From contig NZ_JBFQGA010000004.1 in the NCBI RefSeq assembly GCF_040932435.1, positions 62,001 to 126,000 on the forward strand: a stretch of 64,000 nt of DNA. The letters are read 5' to 3'. Of the stretch, positions 27,130-36,207 are shown one piece after another. Each line of letters starts with the position of its first letter. Positions within the stretch are counted from its first letter, which is position 1. The notes below the pieces were generated by a model. That model searched no databases. It saw nothing but the letters and a program-made list of their open reading frames with translations, and was not told the origin of the DNA. A program made the translations under genes and the position numbers. Source of the stretch: Kluyvera sp040932435. Its GTDB lineage: Bacteria > Pseudomonadota > Gammaproteobacteria > Enterobacterales > Enterobacteriaceae.

Positions 27130-27143
27130 GCAGAATATTCCTA
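27130..27143 (-). promoter_or_regulatory. RcsAB box
   Basis: GCAGAATATTCCTA on the plus strand matches the RcsA-RcsB consensus TAAGAATATTCCTA at 12 of 14 positions; the site is nearly palindromic. It lies upstream of the JUMPstart and about 270 bp from wza, where the Rcs phosphorelay activates colanic acid synthesis in E. coli. No strong -35/-10 pair is evident between the box and the JUMPstart, which fits an activator-dependent promoter. Confidence 0.85.
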
Positions 27144-27511
27144 GGTTTAAATGAATGAATATATTCTGGTATCAGAACATTTTATGACGCACAGCAATGA
27201 CTATTTCATTCAATACCGGGAGAATTGTTGCAGCTAACTGAATAGCAGGCAAGGCGTGGCCGTCCTAAAGAATAATTTTAAGATTAAGTTTAAGCTTAAT
27301 AAAAATTGAGTTTTAGGATTTTCTTTATATTGACAAATTACACAATGAGATTATCCCCCACTGCATATTAATAATATATTTCACCATCTCGCTGCTCATT
27401 ATTTTCTGCCTACGCTGATTTTTGCCCGGAGAAATCACCGCCAGACATTGCATTTTCCTGCGCATTTATCCATGATCTATTTGTCTTGTAACATAAGGTT
27501 TTAACCAACGT
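27144..27511. other. AT-rich divergent spacer between the colanic acid operon and yegH
   Basis: About 370 bp, strongly AT-rich between 27150 and 27400 (for example TTTAAGATTAAGTTTAAGCT near 27275). I find no gene in it. It must hold the yegH promoter, and its composition is of the kind bound by H-NS, but no single site can be assigned. Confidence 0.45.
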
Positions 27512-29092
27512 ATGGAATGGATTGCCGATCCGTCTATTTGGGCGGGACTCGTGACGCTGGTCGTCATCGAGCTGGTTCTCGGAATTGATAATCTGGTGTT
27601 TATCGCTATCTTGGCCGAAAAGCTGCCGCCTGCCCAACGCGACCGTGCGCGCGTCACCGGGCTGGTTTTGGCGATGGTCATGCGCCTGCTGCTGCTGGCG
27701 TCTATCTCATGGCTAGTCACTCTGACCAAACCGCTATTTAGCATCCGTGATTTTACTTTCAGCGCCCGCGACCTGATCATGCTGGTCGGCGGCTTCTTCT
27801 TGTTGTTTAAAGCGACGGTGGAACTCAACGAGCGGCTGGAGGGCAAAGACAACGACAGCCCAACCCAGCGGCGCGGTGCGCGCTTCTGGCCGGTTGTGAC
27901 GCAGATAGTGGTGCTGGATGCCGTCTTCTCATTAGATTCGGTGATTACCGCCGTCGGGATGGTTGACCATCTGGCGGTGATGATGGCTGCGGTCATTATC
28001 GCCATCAGCCTGATGCTGCTTGCCAGTAAAGCGCTCACCCGCTTTGTGAACAGCCATCCGACTATTGTCATATTGTGTCTCAGCTTCCTGCTGATGATTG
28101 GCTTTAGCTTGGTGGCGGAAGGTTTTGGCGTGATCATTCCAAAAGGCTACCTGTATGCCGCTATTGGTTTCTCAGTGCTGATTGAGTTCCTCAATCAGCT
28201 CGCCATCTTCAACCGCCGGCGCTTCCTCACCGCTAACCAGTCGCTGCGTAGCCGGACCACCGACGCAGTTATGCGCTTGCTGAGCGGTAATAAAGAAGAT
28301 GCCGAGCTGGATGCGGGAACGGCGTCAATGCTGGTCGATCAGGATAATCAGCAAATCTTTGACCCGCAGGAGCGGCGAATGATTGAACGCGTGCTGAATC
28401 TCAACCAGCGTACGGTGAGCAGTATCATGACCTCACGCCATGATATTGAGCATATCGACCTCAGCGCGCCGGAACACGAAGTGCGGGCGCTGCTGGAGAA
28501 AAACCAGCATACGCGGCTGGTTGTTACCGGCGGTGACGATGAAGAAGACCTGCTGGGCGTAGTGCACGTCATTGACCTGTTGCAACAGTCATTGCGCGGA
28601 GAACCGCTGAACTTACGCGTTCTTATCCGCCAGCCGTTGGTCTTCCCGGAAGCGCTACCGCTGCTGTCAGCGCTGGAGCAGTTCCGTACGGCGCGCACCC
28701 ATTTTGCCTTTGTCGTGGATGAATTTGGCTCGGTGGAAGGGGTAGTGACGTTAAGTGACGTAACGGAAACCATTGCTGGTAACCTGCCGAATGAAGCCGA
28801 AGAGATCGATGCGCGCCACGATATTGCGCGTAATGCCGATGGTAGCTGGACGGCGAACGGTCATATGCCGTTGGAAGATTTGGTGCAATATATCCCGCTG
28901 CCGCTGGACGATAAGCGTGAATATCACACCATCGCTGGACTGCTAATGGAGCATCTACAGCGGGTTCCTAAAGCGGGTGAAGTGGTGCAGATTGGCCCGT
29001 GGACGCTGAAAACCTTACAGGTTGAAAGCCACCGGGTACAGAAAGTGCAGATTATCCCGCCACCGCAGGATGAGTTGGATTACGAAGTGTAG
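27512..29092 (+). CDS. yegH: TerC-family membrane protein with CBS and CorC/HlyC domains
   Basis: A 526-residue inner-membrane protein. Residues 1 to about 230 form the TerC domain with seven or so hydrophobic helices, including ELVLGIDNLVFIAILAEKLP and the matching DAVFSLDSVITAVGMVDHLA, whose acidic residues suggest metal binding. Two CBS-type motifs follow (about 300-420) and then a CorC/HlyC transporter-associated domain near the C-terminus. Related proteins are linked to metal ion export or loading of secreted metalloenzymes; the role of YegH itself is not settled. It diverges from the colanic acid operon. Confidence 0.92.
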   Translation: MEWIADPSIWAGLVTLVVIELVLGIDNLVFIAILAEKLPPAQRDRARVTGLVLAMVMRLLLLASISWLVTLTKPLFSIRDFTFSARDLIMLVGGFFLLFKATVELNERLEGKDNDSPTQRRGARFWPVVTQIVVLDAVFSLDSVITAVGMVDHLAVMMAAVIIAISLMLLASKALTRFVNSHPTIVILCLSFLLMIGFSLVAEGFGVIIPKGYLYAAIGFSVLIEFLNQLAIFNRRRFLTANQSLRSRTTDAVMRLLSGNKEDAELDAGTASMLVDQDNQQIFDPQERRMIERVLNLNQRTVSSIMTSRHDIEHIDLSAPEHEVRALLEKNQHTRLVVTGGDDEEDLLGVVHVIDLLQQSLRGEPLNLRVLIRQPLVFPEALPLLSALEQFRTARTHFAFVVDEFGSVEGVVTLSDVTETIAGNLPNEAEEIDARHDIARNADGSWTANGHMPLEDLVQYIPLPLDDKREYHTIAGLLMEHLQRVPKAGEVVQIGPWTLKTLQVESHRVQKVQIIPPPQDELDYEV

Positions 29093-29106
29093 TCGTATTG
29101 CCTTGG

Positions 29107-29455
29107 ATTGCCGGATGGCGGTGTAAACACCTTATCCGGCCTACGTGTTGGATATGTGCCTGATTGCCGGATGGCGGTGTGAACACCTTGTCCGGCCTAC
29201 ATGTGGGATATTTTCCTGACTGCCGGATGGCGGTGTGAACACCTTATCCGGCCTACATGTGGGGTATTTACCTGATTGCCGGATGGCGGTGTGAACACCT
29301 TATCCGGCCTACGTGTTGGATATGTGCCTGATTGCCGGATGGCGGTGTGAACACCTTATCCGGCCTACATGTGGGGTATTTACCTGATTGCCGGATGGCG
29401 GTGTTCCGATCTACTCGGTGGCTTGTAGGCCTGATAAGCGTAGCGCCATCAGGCA
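29107..29455. repeat. REP array with an exact 56 bp period
   Basis: Between the convergent yegH and asmA genes, the unit TTGCCGGATGGCGGTGTGAA...CCGGCCTAC recurs at starts 29108, 29164, 29220, 29276 and 29332, always 56 bp apart, with a sixth partial unit at 29388. The array is closed by an inverted REP (about 29425-29455, GTAGGCCTGATAAGCGTAGC). Spacers are of three types in the order a-b-c-a-c. Each unit folds into a stem-loop, so the array can stop exonucleases from both genes and may bind gyrase or IHF as other BIMEs do. Confidence 0.92.
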
Positions 29456-29465
29456 ATTCCTTGGG

Positions 29466-31313
29466 CTACGGCTTATCCAACAGCTGCTTCACATCTTTGC
29501 CCGACTGCGTATTCTTGTTACGCTCGGCCCAATCGTTCAGCCTCCGTTTCGCCTCGCTTTGCAAATGACGACGCAATACTTGGTCCACCTGCAGGCTGTA
29601 GTTCAACTCGCTCCACTTACCGTAAACTCTTAACGGAATGGCGGTCGTTTTCAGGATATCCACCAGCCTACTCTGCCCCTGCCAGCCTCCGGTCACCTGA
29701 ATAGCGAACTGCATATCACCCGTTTCTTTCACTAAATCTAGCGCTCCTTTACCGGTGAGCGACATCAGTGAAGAGGTACCAACCATATTGCTAAAGGTCA
29801 TGGTGCCGTTATCGAGGTCGATATCTGAAGCGAATCTGTCCAAGCGTGTAGCACTGTCAAAGTTGTCCTGGCTTTGAATATCCGTACTGCGCTGCACGGC
29901 CTGCTGCACCAGCTGCTGGAAATTCAGCCCCTCGGTACGGGTATCTTTCATTTCGATGCTCGCCTGCCCCTGCCAATCGCGGCGGAAATGCTCAGCGTCA
30001 ATGAGCTGTCCGCTAAAATCGCCCGCCAGCGACAGACTCCCCGTCATATCGATGGGGTAATTAAAGGCTTTCAGCAGACTATCAATGGGAATGTTGTCGA
30101 GCTTAGGTTGGAACTGGGCCAACGGCGTGCCGCTGCGAATATCGAGCGCGCCGGGCAGAGAAATCTGGCCGCCGCTAAGCGTCCCGCTAAGCTGCGGGAT
30201 GCTTAACAGCCCCTGCTGGTTATTCGCCTGAACGTTGACGTCAGCAAACGTCATTCCGCGCCAGATAACCGTTTTCGCCACCATCGCCAACGTGCCGTTG
30301 AAGCTGGATAGCCCGCTATAGGGCTGCACTATAGGGCTGTTGGCAATAACTGGACGCGGACGCGAAGGTGCCGACTGCGCTTTTTGCACCCCGCTGTCAC
30401 CCTTGGCGATAGCCGAGTGTAATAACAGATTATCGAGATTGAGCTTATCAGATTGCAGGTTGAGCGCCCAAACGGGGATATCCCCGAGCACCACGTCACC
30501 TTCACCGGTAAGCGTACTGTCATTAGCGGTTAGGTTGAGAGCGCTAAAACTCAGCTTTTTACCGTCTTCCTGCCAGCTGGCGTTCAAGCTACCGTTACCG
30601 GAAATCCCCTGCGCAGGGAGCTCGGCCCCCTGCAGCTGCCAGCTAAGTTGCGACAGTTCGGCATCTAGGCGACGAGGATAGCTCCCGGCCTGTACCTGCG
30701 CGGAGAAGTTGAGCGTTAAATCGCGTTGGTCGCGGTTAATACGACCGGAGAAATCGACGCTGGCCTGATGATGGTCATCTTGATCCATCTGCAGATGAAT
30801 ATCGCGTATCGTGAGCTGTTCATCATCTTCATGCTGGAACACCAGCACGCTATCGACAACCTGCAGCCCGGCAATATCAAACGACCAACCGCGGTCGTCC
30901 GGCTCCTGAGGCACTGAGGTGCCTTTTGGTGCGACCGGGGCGTTGACCGCGCGGGAGGCTTCGGTTTGCGGCGTGAGTTGTACCACCGCACCTTTAAGCA
31001 TGACCTGCTTCACCTGTAGCTGATGCGAGAGCAATGGCAGCAGTGAAACGTCAAGACGCATGTTGTCGGCGCGAATAAGCGGCTCGCTGGCACCCGGCGC
31101 CGTTAAGGTCATTCGCCCGGACAAAATGCTCAGCCGTGGCCAGACGTGCCAGCGTAAGGAGCCATCAAGCTGCAGTTGATAACCGCTGCGGCTGGCAACC
31201 TGCTTCACCATATAGCTGCGGAAATCATTCGGATTTACCAGCAGCACCAACGATGACAGACCGGCAATCAGCACGACCAGCAGGATCATCAGCGTCGTCA
31301 ATATTCGTCTCAT
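29466..31313 (-). CDS. asmA: AsmA, envelope biogenesis protein
   Basis: A 615-residue AsmA-family protein. An N-terminal membrane anchor (TLMILLVVLIAGLSSLVLLV) is followed by a large periplasmic part and a C-terminal AsmA region (FQQLVQQAVQRSTDIQSQD onward). Family members are now viewed as bridge-like proteins involved in phospholipid transport to the outer membrane; loss of E. coli AsmA suppresses some OmpF assembly mutants. It is two residues shorter than the E. coli protein. It is downstream of dcd by 28 bp and may be co-transcribed with it. Confidence 0.94.
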   Translation of the reverse strand: MRRILTTLMILLVVLIAGLSSLVLLVNPNDFRSYMVKQVASRSGYQLQLDGSLRWHVWPRLSILSGRMTLTAPGASEPLIRADNMRLDVSLLPLLSHQLQVKQVMLKGAVVQLTPQTEASRAVNAPVAPKGTSVPQEPDDRGWSFDIAGLQVVDSVLVFQHEDDEQLTIRDIHLQMDQDDHHQASVDFSGRINRDQRDLTLNFSAQVQAGSYPRRLDAELSQLSWQLQGAELPAQGISGNGSLNASWQEDGKKLSFSALNLTANDSTLTGEGDVVLGDIPVWALNLQSDKLNLDNLLLHSAIAKGDSGVQKAQSAPSRPRPVIANSPIVQPYSGLSSFNGTLAMVAKTVIWRGMTFADVNVQANNQQGLLSIPQLSGTLSGGQISLPGALDIRSGTPLAQFQPKLDNIPIDSLLKAFNYPIDMTGSLSLAGDFSGQLIDAEHFRRDWQGQASIEMKDTRTEGLNFQQLVQQAVQRSTDIQSQDNFDSATRLDRFASDIDLDNGTMTFSNMVGTSSLMSLTGKGALDLVKETGDMQFAIQVTGGWQGQSRLVDILKTTAIPLRVYGKWSELNYSLQVDQVLRRHLQSEAKRRLNDWAERNKNTQSGKDVKQLLDKP

Positions 31314-31341
31314 GGCACCCTCATCAGGTTAGCGACGGTGG

Positions 31342-31923
31342 TCAGTCTTTATCAATACGACTGGCAACGGCGCCCTGCTGATCGCGATATTTCGCATCTT
31401 CACGACGGTTGTATGGGCGAGCTGCAGGGCCTGACAGCGGCTCGAAGCTTAATGCGCCAATCAGCATACCCGGACGGAGCGCCAGCGGCAGCTTGCCGGA
31501 GTTGTAGAACTCAAGCACGATGCAGCCCGACCAGCCCGGATCGATACGGTGAGCAGTCACGTGAACCATAAGCCCAAGACGCGCCAGAGAAGAACGCCCA
31601 TCAAGCCAACCGACTAAGTCCGCAGGTAAGGTCACCGACTCCAGCGTCACCGCCAGCGCCAGTTCACCCGGATGCAGGTAGAATGCGTCGCCTTCCGCCA
31701 GCACGATTTCGTCGCTCATCACCCGGTCCAACGCCGCGCTGACTTCCGCCTTCGGCCCACTTAAATCAATATAGGCCGCCGTATGACCGCTGAAGGTGCG
31801 AAACTTGTTGCCTAAACGCACGTCAACCGTTGCGCCATTGATACGTTCAATGGGCGGACGCGGATTGATCGACAGTCGCCCATCGTCCAGCCAGGCTTCT
31901 ATATCTCGGTCACACAGACGCAT
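31342..31923 (-). CDS. dcd: dCTP deaminase
   Basis: A 193-residue homotrimeric enzyme that deaminates dCTP to dUTP, feeding dTMP synthesis. The conserved segments RLGNKFRTF, LHPGELALAVTLE, WLDGRSSLARLGLMVH (with the catalytic glutamate-containing region just before) and DPGWSGCIVLEF are present. Length and sequence are essentially those of E. coli Dcd. It follows udk by 79 bp. Confidence 0.97.
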   Translation of the reverse strand: MRLCDRDIEAWLDDGRLSINPRPPIERINGATVDVRLGNKFRTFSGHTAAYIDLSGPKAEVSAALDRVMSDEIVLAEGDAFYLHPGELALAVTLESVTLPADLVGWLDGRSSLARLGLMVHVTAHRIDPGWSGCIVLEFYNSGKLPLALRPGMLIGALSFEPLSGPAARPYNRREDAKYRDQQGAVASRIDKD

Positions 31924-32002
31924 ATTACTCTCCTGTTTTACTGCCCACTCTCATCCCGCATGGTTAAGAGTCTTTAAGTTCACGTTACACAATTAACGTG
32001 AC

Positions 32003-32644
32003 TTATTCAAAAAACTGACTAATTTTCGCTTTCAGGATATCGATGGCGATGCGGTTTTTGCCCCCACGCGGCACGATAATGTCGGCATACTGCTTGGAAG
32101 GCTCAATAAACTGCAGGAACATTGGGCGTACCGTTTTCTGATACTGCGCCATAACTGAATCCATCGAACGACCGCGTTCGTTAACGTCACGCTTGATACG
32201 ACGCATCAGGCAAATATCCAGCGGCGTATCGACAAAGATGGAGAAATTCATCTCATCGCGCAGACGCGCATCGGTCAACAGCAGAATACCTTCAAGAATA
32301 ATGACTTTTTTAGGTTCGATATGAATCGTTTCCTGCTTGCGGGTATGTTCGACATAGCTGTAAACCGGCAGTTCGATAGGATTTCCACGTTTGAGGGTCT
32401 GCAGATGCTGGAACAACAGGCTGTGATCCATCGCGTTTGGATGGTCATAGTTAGTTTTAACCCGATCTTCCATGGACAGATGACTTTGGTCTTTATAATA
32501 ACTATCTTCAGGAATAACACCGATATGCTCATCGCCTACCTGTTCGCGCAACTCGCGATAAAGCGTACTAGCAATGAGACTTTTACCTGAAGCCGATGCG
32601 CCGGCGATACCTACAATGACGCACTGATGAGACTTATCAGTCAT
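32003..32644 (-). CDS. udk: Uridine/cytidine kinase
   Basis: A 213-residue nucleoside salvage kinase phosphorylating uridine and cytidine with GTP or ATP. The P-loop GASASGKS is at residues 15-22, followed by DSYYKDQSHLSMEDR and YDHPNAMDH for substrate binding and RRIKRDVNERGRS for the lid. It is the first gene of a likely udk-dcd-asmA unit. A perfect -10 box is found about 110 bp upstream. Confidence 0.97.
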   Translation of the reverse strand: MTDKSHQCVIVGIAGASASGKSLIASTLYRELREQVGDEHIGVIPEDSYYKDQSHLSMEDRVKTNYDHPNAMDHSLLFQHLQTLKRGNPIELPVYSYVEHTRKQETIHIEPKKVIILEGILLLTDARLRDEMNFSIFVDTPLDICLMRRIKRDVNERGRSMDSVMAQYQKTVRPMFLQFIEPSKQYADIIVPRGGKNRIAIDILKAKISQFFE

Positions 32645-32996
32645 AAATTTTGCGACCCGATTAACCTGGATGAAAGGAAGGACGGCGCGAACAGAGATGG
32701 TGACTCAACTGGAATGTGTTGCCAATCATCCTGCGTATTAGCGCCAAACGCGGCAATTATAGGGATTTCAACGCGACGATACCAGTCGTATACATCGATC
32801 TAAGGCGACAAAAGGGGAATCACGTCGGGAATGATTCTGAGCCACACAATCATTCACCTGCCAAATATTAGTAATGGCACTTATTATCGATTATTGTCAA
32901 TTAGTGTCATCGATCCGCTAATCTTCCCCACCGTTGATGCATAATCGAGATTAATCTTGGTATGGCCGAGGAGAGAATTCCCCGGAAAATGTGGTA
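32645..32996. other. Divergent spacer between udk and dgcE
   Basis: A 350 bp non-coding spacer. The udk side holds a TATAAT box at 32756-32761. The dgcE side is AT-rich around 32870-32960, with the near-inverted pair TGGCACT and AGTGTCA flanking a 20 bp AT-rich centre. No gene is supported. Confidence 0.45.
32756..32761 (-). promoter_or_regulatory. Putative udk -10 box
   Basis: On the minus strand the sequence CCTATAATTGCC contains a perfect TATAAT. The -35 region about 17 bp upstream reads TGGTAT, which is weak. Transcription would start near 32749, giving a leader of about 105 bases. Confidence 0.45.
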
Positions 32997-35267
32997 ATGA
33001 AGAACGACAATCAACGTATCCCCTTAACCCCAACATCCGTGTTTCGCTCAGTACAGATCCTCATTGGCCTGGGAAGTGTGACCTTTTTATTCACGCTTTT
33101 TTCATTCTTACTGATGCATAAACCTAGCGAACTGTCTCCAGTATGGTTCCCTACGGCCATCATGATGGCTGGCTTCTACCGTTTTGACATCAAGCTCTGG
33201 CCGGGCATTGCCATCGCCGGGGTACTGGCCATTATCTCAGCCACCTGCGTATTCTCAACGTCAGAAGTCACTTTGCTCTACCCGCTTATCAACGTTCTAG
33301 AAGCCCTGACGGGTGCCCTGCTGCTGCGCCGCTGGTTGTCTTTTGAAAGCCCAATCCGCAATCTGCACGACTGGACGCGCATGGCCATTGCATCCGCGCT
33401 AATCCCCTCGCTGCTCGGTAGCGCGCTGATTAGCAGTCTAGCGCCGGGGGAAAATGCGCTGCAGACGTTTGTCGTGTGGATGGTTGCCGAAGCCACCGGT
33501 GCGCTGGCGCTGGTGCCGTTAGGCATATTGCTCAACAGGAAATTTTTCCAGCGTAACAGTGGCCCACGGCAGTTGCTGAATACTTTGCTGACCACCCTTT
33601 TCACGCTCACCCTGAGCGTGGTGTCTATGCTCTACATGCCTTGGCCGTTTACCTTCATCATGGTGCTTCTGATGTGGAGCGCGGTGCGCCTGCCGCGCGT
33701 CGAGGCATTCCTAATCACCCTGATAACTATCATGACCGTGCTCGCATTAACCGCGCTGCATCCGGTGGTTAAAGAGATGATGGAAACCACCCTGAACATT
33801 TATAAGCTGACCAATATGCCAGGGTTGCCCTTCCTGTTGGTGCTCCTGCCGACCGAAGCCATGAGCATTGCCATGTATGCGGTCTATAGCGAGCGGCGAC
33901 ACATTGCCGAAAGCGAAACCCGCTTTCGCAACGCCATGGAGTATTCCGCCATTGGCATGGCAGTGGTGGGTACCCACGGGCAGTGGCTACAGGTTAACAA
34001 GTCACTGAGTACCTTCCTCGGCTATAGCCAACAAGAGTTGCAGCAAATGACCGTTCAACAGGTCACTTGGCATGAAGATTTGGCTGAAGACCTGAGTCAT
34101 CTTAATCAGTTGGTTGAGGGCGACATTGACAGCTACTCGCGAGAAAAACGTTACTGTACGCGCACCGGCGAGGTCGTCTGGGCATTGCTCGCCGTTTCAC
34201 TGGTCCGCCAGGATGACGGCACACCGCTCTATTTTATCGAACAAATCGAAGACATAAACGACCTTAAAAAAAGCCGCGAAGCCAACAAACAGCTGATGGC
34301 GGGAATTACCCAAGCCAACGAGGCGCTGTTCCAAGAAAAAGAGCGGCTGCACATCACGCTGGACTCTATCCGCGAAGCGGTAATCAGCACCGATACTCAG
34401 CAGAACATTATCTTTATGAACCCGGTCGCCGAGAAGCTGAGCGGCTGGAAGCAGGAAGAAGCGCAAGGGAAGCCGCTGCTTGACGTTCTGCGAATCACCT
34501 ATGGAAGTGACGGTTTCATACTCAAACACTTCAACACGGAAGACAAACCGAACGGCGAAACGGAGCACGATAAAATCCTGCAAAACCGCTACGGCGGGAT
34601 TTTCGATATTCATTACACCATGACGCCGCTAAAAACGCAGGAAGGCGAGCGTATTGGCTTCGTGCTGGTCATTCAGGATGTTACCGAGTCGCGAAAACTG
34701 CTGCGTCAGTTGAGTTACAGCGCCACGCACGATGCGCTAACCGGTCTGCCTAACCGTTCAAGCTTCGAAAGCCAGCTTAAAGGACTGCTGAAATTGCTGC
34801 CGGGCAGCCATCAATCACACGCGCTGGTGATGCTCGATCTCGATTTCTTTAAAGCGGTAAACGACAGCGCCGGTCACGCCGCCGGCGATGCTCTGCTACA
34901 CGAAATTGCCACCTTGATGCGGGCAATATTGAGACCCAGCGATATTTTGGCGCGCTTAGGCGGTGATGAATTTGGCTTTATTATTCGCCACTGCACCACC
35001 GAGCAAGCGCTAAGCGCCGCCGAGCGGGTGGTCGATGCCATCAACCATTACGAATTTACCTGGGCCGGACGGCTGCATAGAGTGGGTGCCAGCGCGGGGC
35101 TAACGTTGATTCATGAACATAACGCCAGCCTCGCTGAAACGCTGGTACAGGCTGACGCCGCCTGTTATGCCTCAAAAAACAACGGGCGCGGTATCGTCAC
35201 GATTTACACGTCTGCGCTGCAATCAGGCGACCAAGTGTCTGAATACCAGATATGCAATAACGCGTAA
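32997..35267 (+). CDS. dgcE: Short diguanylate cyclase DgcE (MASE1-PAS-PAS-GGDEF)
   Basis: A 756-residue homologue of DgcE/YegE, which makes cyclic di-GMP controlling the switch from motility to curli and biofilm. A membrane MASE1 domain covers about residues 15-300 (SVTFLFTLFSFLLMHKPSEL, FTFIMVLLMWSAVRLPR). PAS domains follow at about 308-430 and 440-560. The GGDEF domain has LGGDEF near residue 655, preceded by an RPSD inhibitory I-site. E. coli DgcE has about 1105 residues with a further PAS and a C-terminal degenerate EAL domain; both are missing here. ATG at 32997 is used; a GTG two codons earlier is possible. The end overlaps alkA by 64 bp. Confidence 0.9.
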   Translation: MKNDNQRIPLTPTSVFRSVQILIGLGSVTFLFTLFSFLLMHKPSELSPVWFPTAIMMAGFYRFDIKLWPGIAIAGVLAIISATCVFSTSEVTLLYPLINVLEALTGALLLRRWLSFESPIRNLHDWTRMAIASALIPSLLGSALISSLAPGENALQTFVVWMVAEATGALALVPLGILLNRKFFQRNSGPRQLLNTLLTTLFTLTLSVVSMLYMPWPFTFIMVLLMWSAVRLPRVEAFLITLITIMTVLALTALHPVVKEMMETTLNIYKLTNMPGLPFLLVLLPTEAMSIAMYAVYSERRHIAESETRFRNAMEYSAIGMAVVGTHGQWLQVNKSLSTFLGYSQQELQQMTVQQVTWHEDLAEDLSHLNQLVEGDIDSYSREKRYCTRTGEVVWALLAVSLVRQDDGTPLYFIEQIEDINDLKKSREANKQLMAGITQANEALFQEKERLHITLDSIREAVISTDTQQNIIFMNPVAEKLSGWKQEEAQGKPLLDVLRITYGSDGFILKHFNTEDKPNGETEHDKILQNRYGGIFDIHYTMTPLKTQEGERIGFVLVIQDVTESRKLLRQLSYSATHDALTGLPNRSSFESQLKGLLKLLPGSHQSHALVMLDLDFFKAVNDSAGHAAGDALLHEIATLMRAILRPSDILARLGGDEFGFIIRHCTTEQALSAAERVVDAINHYEFTWAGRLHRVGASAGLTLIHEHNASLAETLVQADAACYASKNNGRGIVTIYTSALQSGDQVSEYQICNNA

Positions 35268-36061
35268 GAGCGCCAGGGCTGCCAGCGCTCAGCATAGCGG
35301 CGTATCTGCGCGGGTGTCATGCCGGGGAAACGCTGCTTTATTAGGTAGTCATCCGGCAGGAAAATATCTTTCGCCTGCCAGCCGCGCAGGGCGAAATAGT
35401 TGGCCGTCCAACGGCCAATGCCCGGATACTGCTGAAGCGCTTTCAACGCCTGTTCGACGTCATCTGGCAGCGTGCTTGCTAACTCACCGTTAGCCATCGC
35501 TTGGGCGAAATGGATTAACGACTCTGCGCGCTTGAGCGGCATGCCCAGCGTTTTTAATTCAGCCGGGTTGGCAGCAGCCAATTGCTCCGGCGTCGGGAAC
35601 AGATAAAACCCCTCGCCTTCCGCCAACGGTTCGCCATATCGCGCCACCACTTTTCCCGTCAACCGTGCGGCCATCGCCACGCTGACTAATTGCCCGAGAA
35701 TGGCGCGAATTCCTTGCTCAAATACGCCAAGCGATCCCGGCAGTCGAAGCCCCGGCCTGGCGGCGGCAAGGGGGCCCAAAGCATGTTGGATGGGTTGCGG
35801 ATCGCAGGCTAAATCCAGCAGTTTAATGACGGCGTCTTGCGCCTGCGCTTTCACCGGCAGGAGTCCAGGACTAAGCTTGACCTTCAGCACCTGCCGAGTC
35901 TCATCTGGGGTCATGGTAAGCAGCCCACAGTGCGGCCCGCAGCGCCAGCTACGCAGATAGCTCCCGTCCTCGAAACGTTCAATTCCCGCCACGCTACGCG
36001 CCTGTAGAAAATTGAACATCCAGTGCCAGTCGTACGGAGGAAGCCACGGCAGCTCAAACAT
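35204..36061 (-). CDS. alkA: DNA-3-methyladenine glycosylase II
   Basis: A 285-residue base-excision repair enzyme of the adaptive response, removing alkylated purines such as 3-methyladenine. The helix-hairpin-helix QYPGIGRWTANYFALRG lies at about 211-227 and the catalytic D238 is in FLPDDYLIKQRF. Both are at E. coli positions. The gene ends inside the 3' end of dgcE on the other strand. It diverges from yegD. Confidence 0.95.
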   Translation of the reverse strand: MFELPWLPPYDWHWMFNFLQARSVAGIERFEDGSYLRSWRCGPHCGLLTMTPDETRQVLKVKLSPGLLPVKAQAQDAVIKLLDLACDPQPIQHALGPLAAARPGLRLPGSLGVFEQGIRAILGQLVSVAMAARLTGKVVARYGEPLAEGEGFYLFPTPEQLAAANPAELKTLGMPLKRAESLIHFAQAMANGELASTLPDDVEQALKALQQYPGIGRWTANYFALRGWQAKDIFLPDDYLIKQRFPGMTPAQIRRYAERWQPWRSYALLHIWYSDTWSPDCSADV

Positions 36062-36207
36062 CGTCAGTCCTTATGTGCAAAAATCGTAAGAGGTTACAGC
36101 ATAGCGGTTAATCAACGTTAAGGCCTTGCTTTCATATTCCAGTTGCCGCCCCCCCGACATTCCGCTAAAGTCGCCCCCTTTTCTTCACTGGCATGGGGAT
36201 GATTGAC

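Noticed and set aside
29107..29455. Regularly spaced repeats resembling a CRISPR array
   Set aside because: The repeats are REP palindromes, the spacers are only three related types of about 20 bp and are reused, and no cas gene is near.
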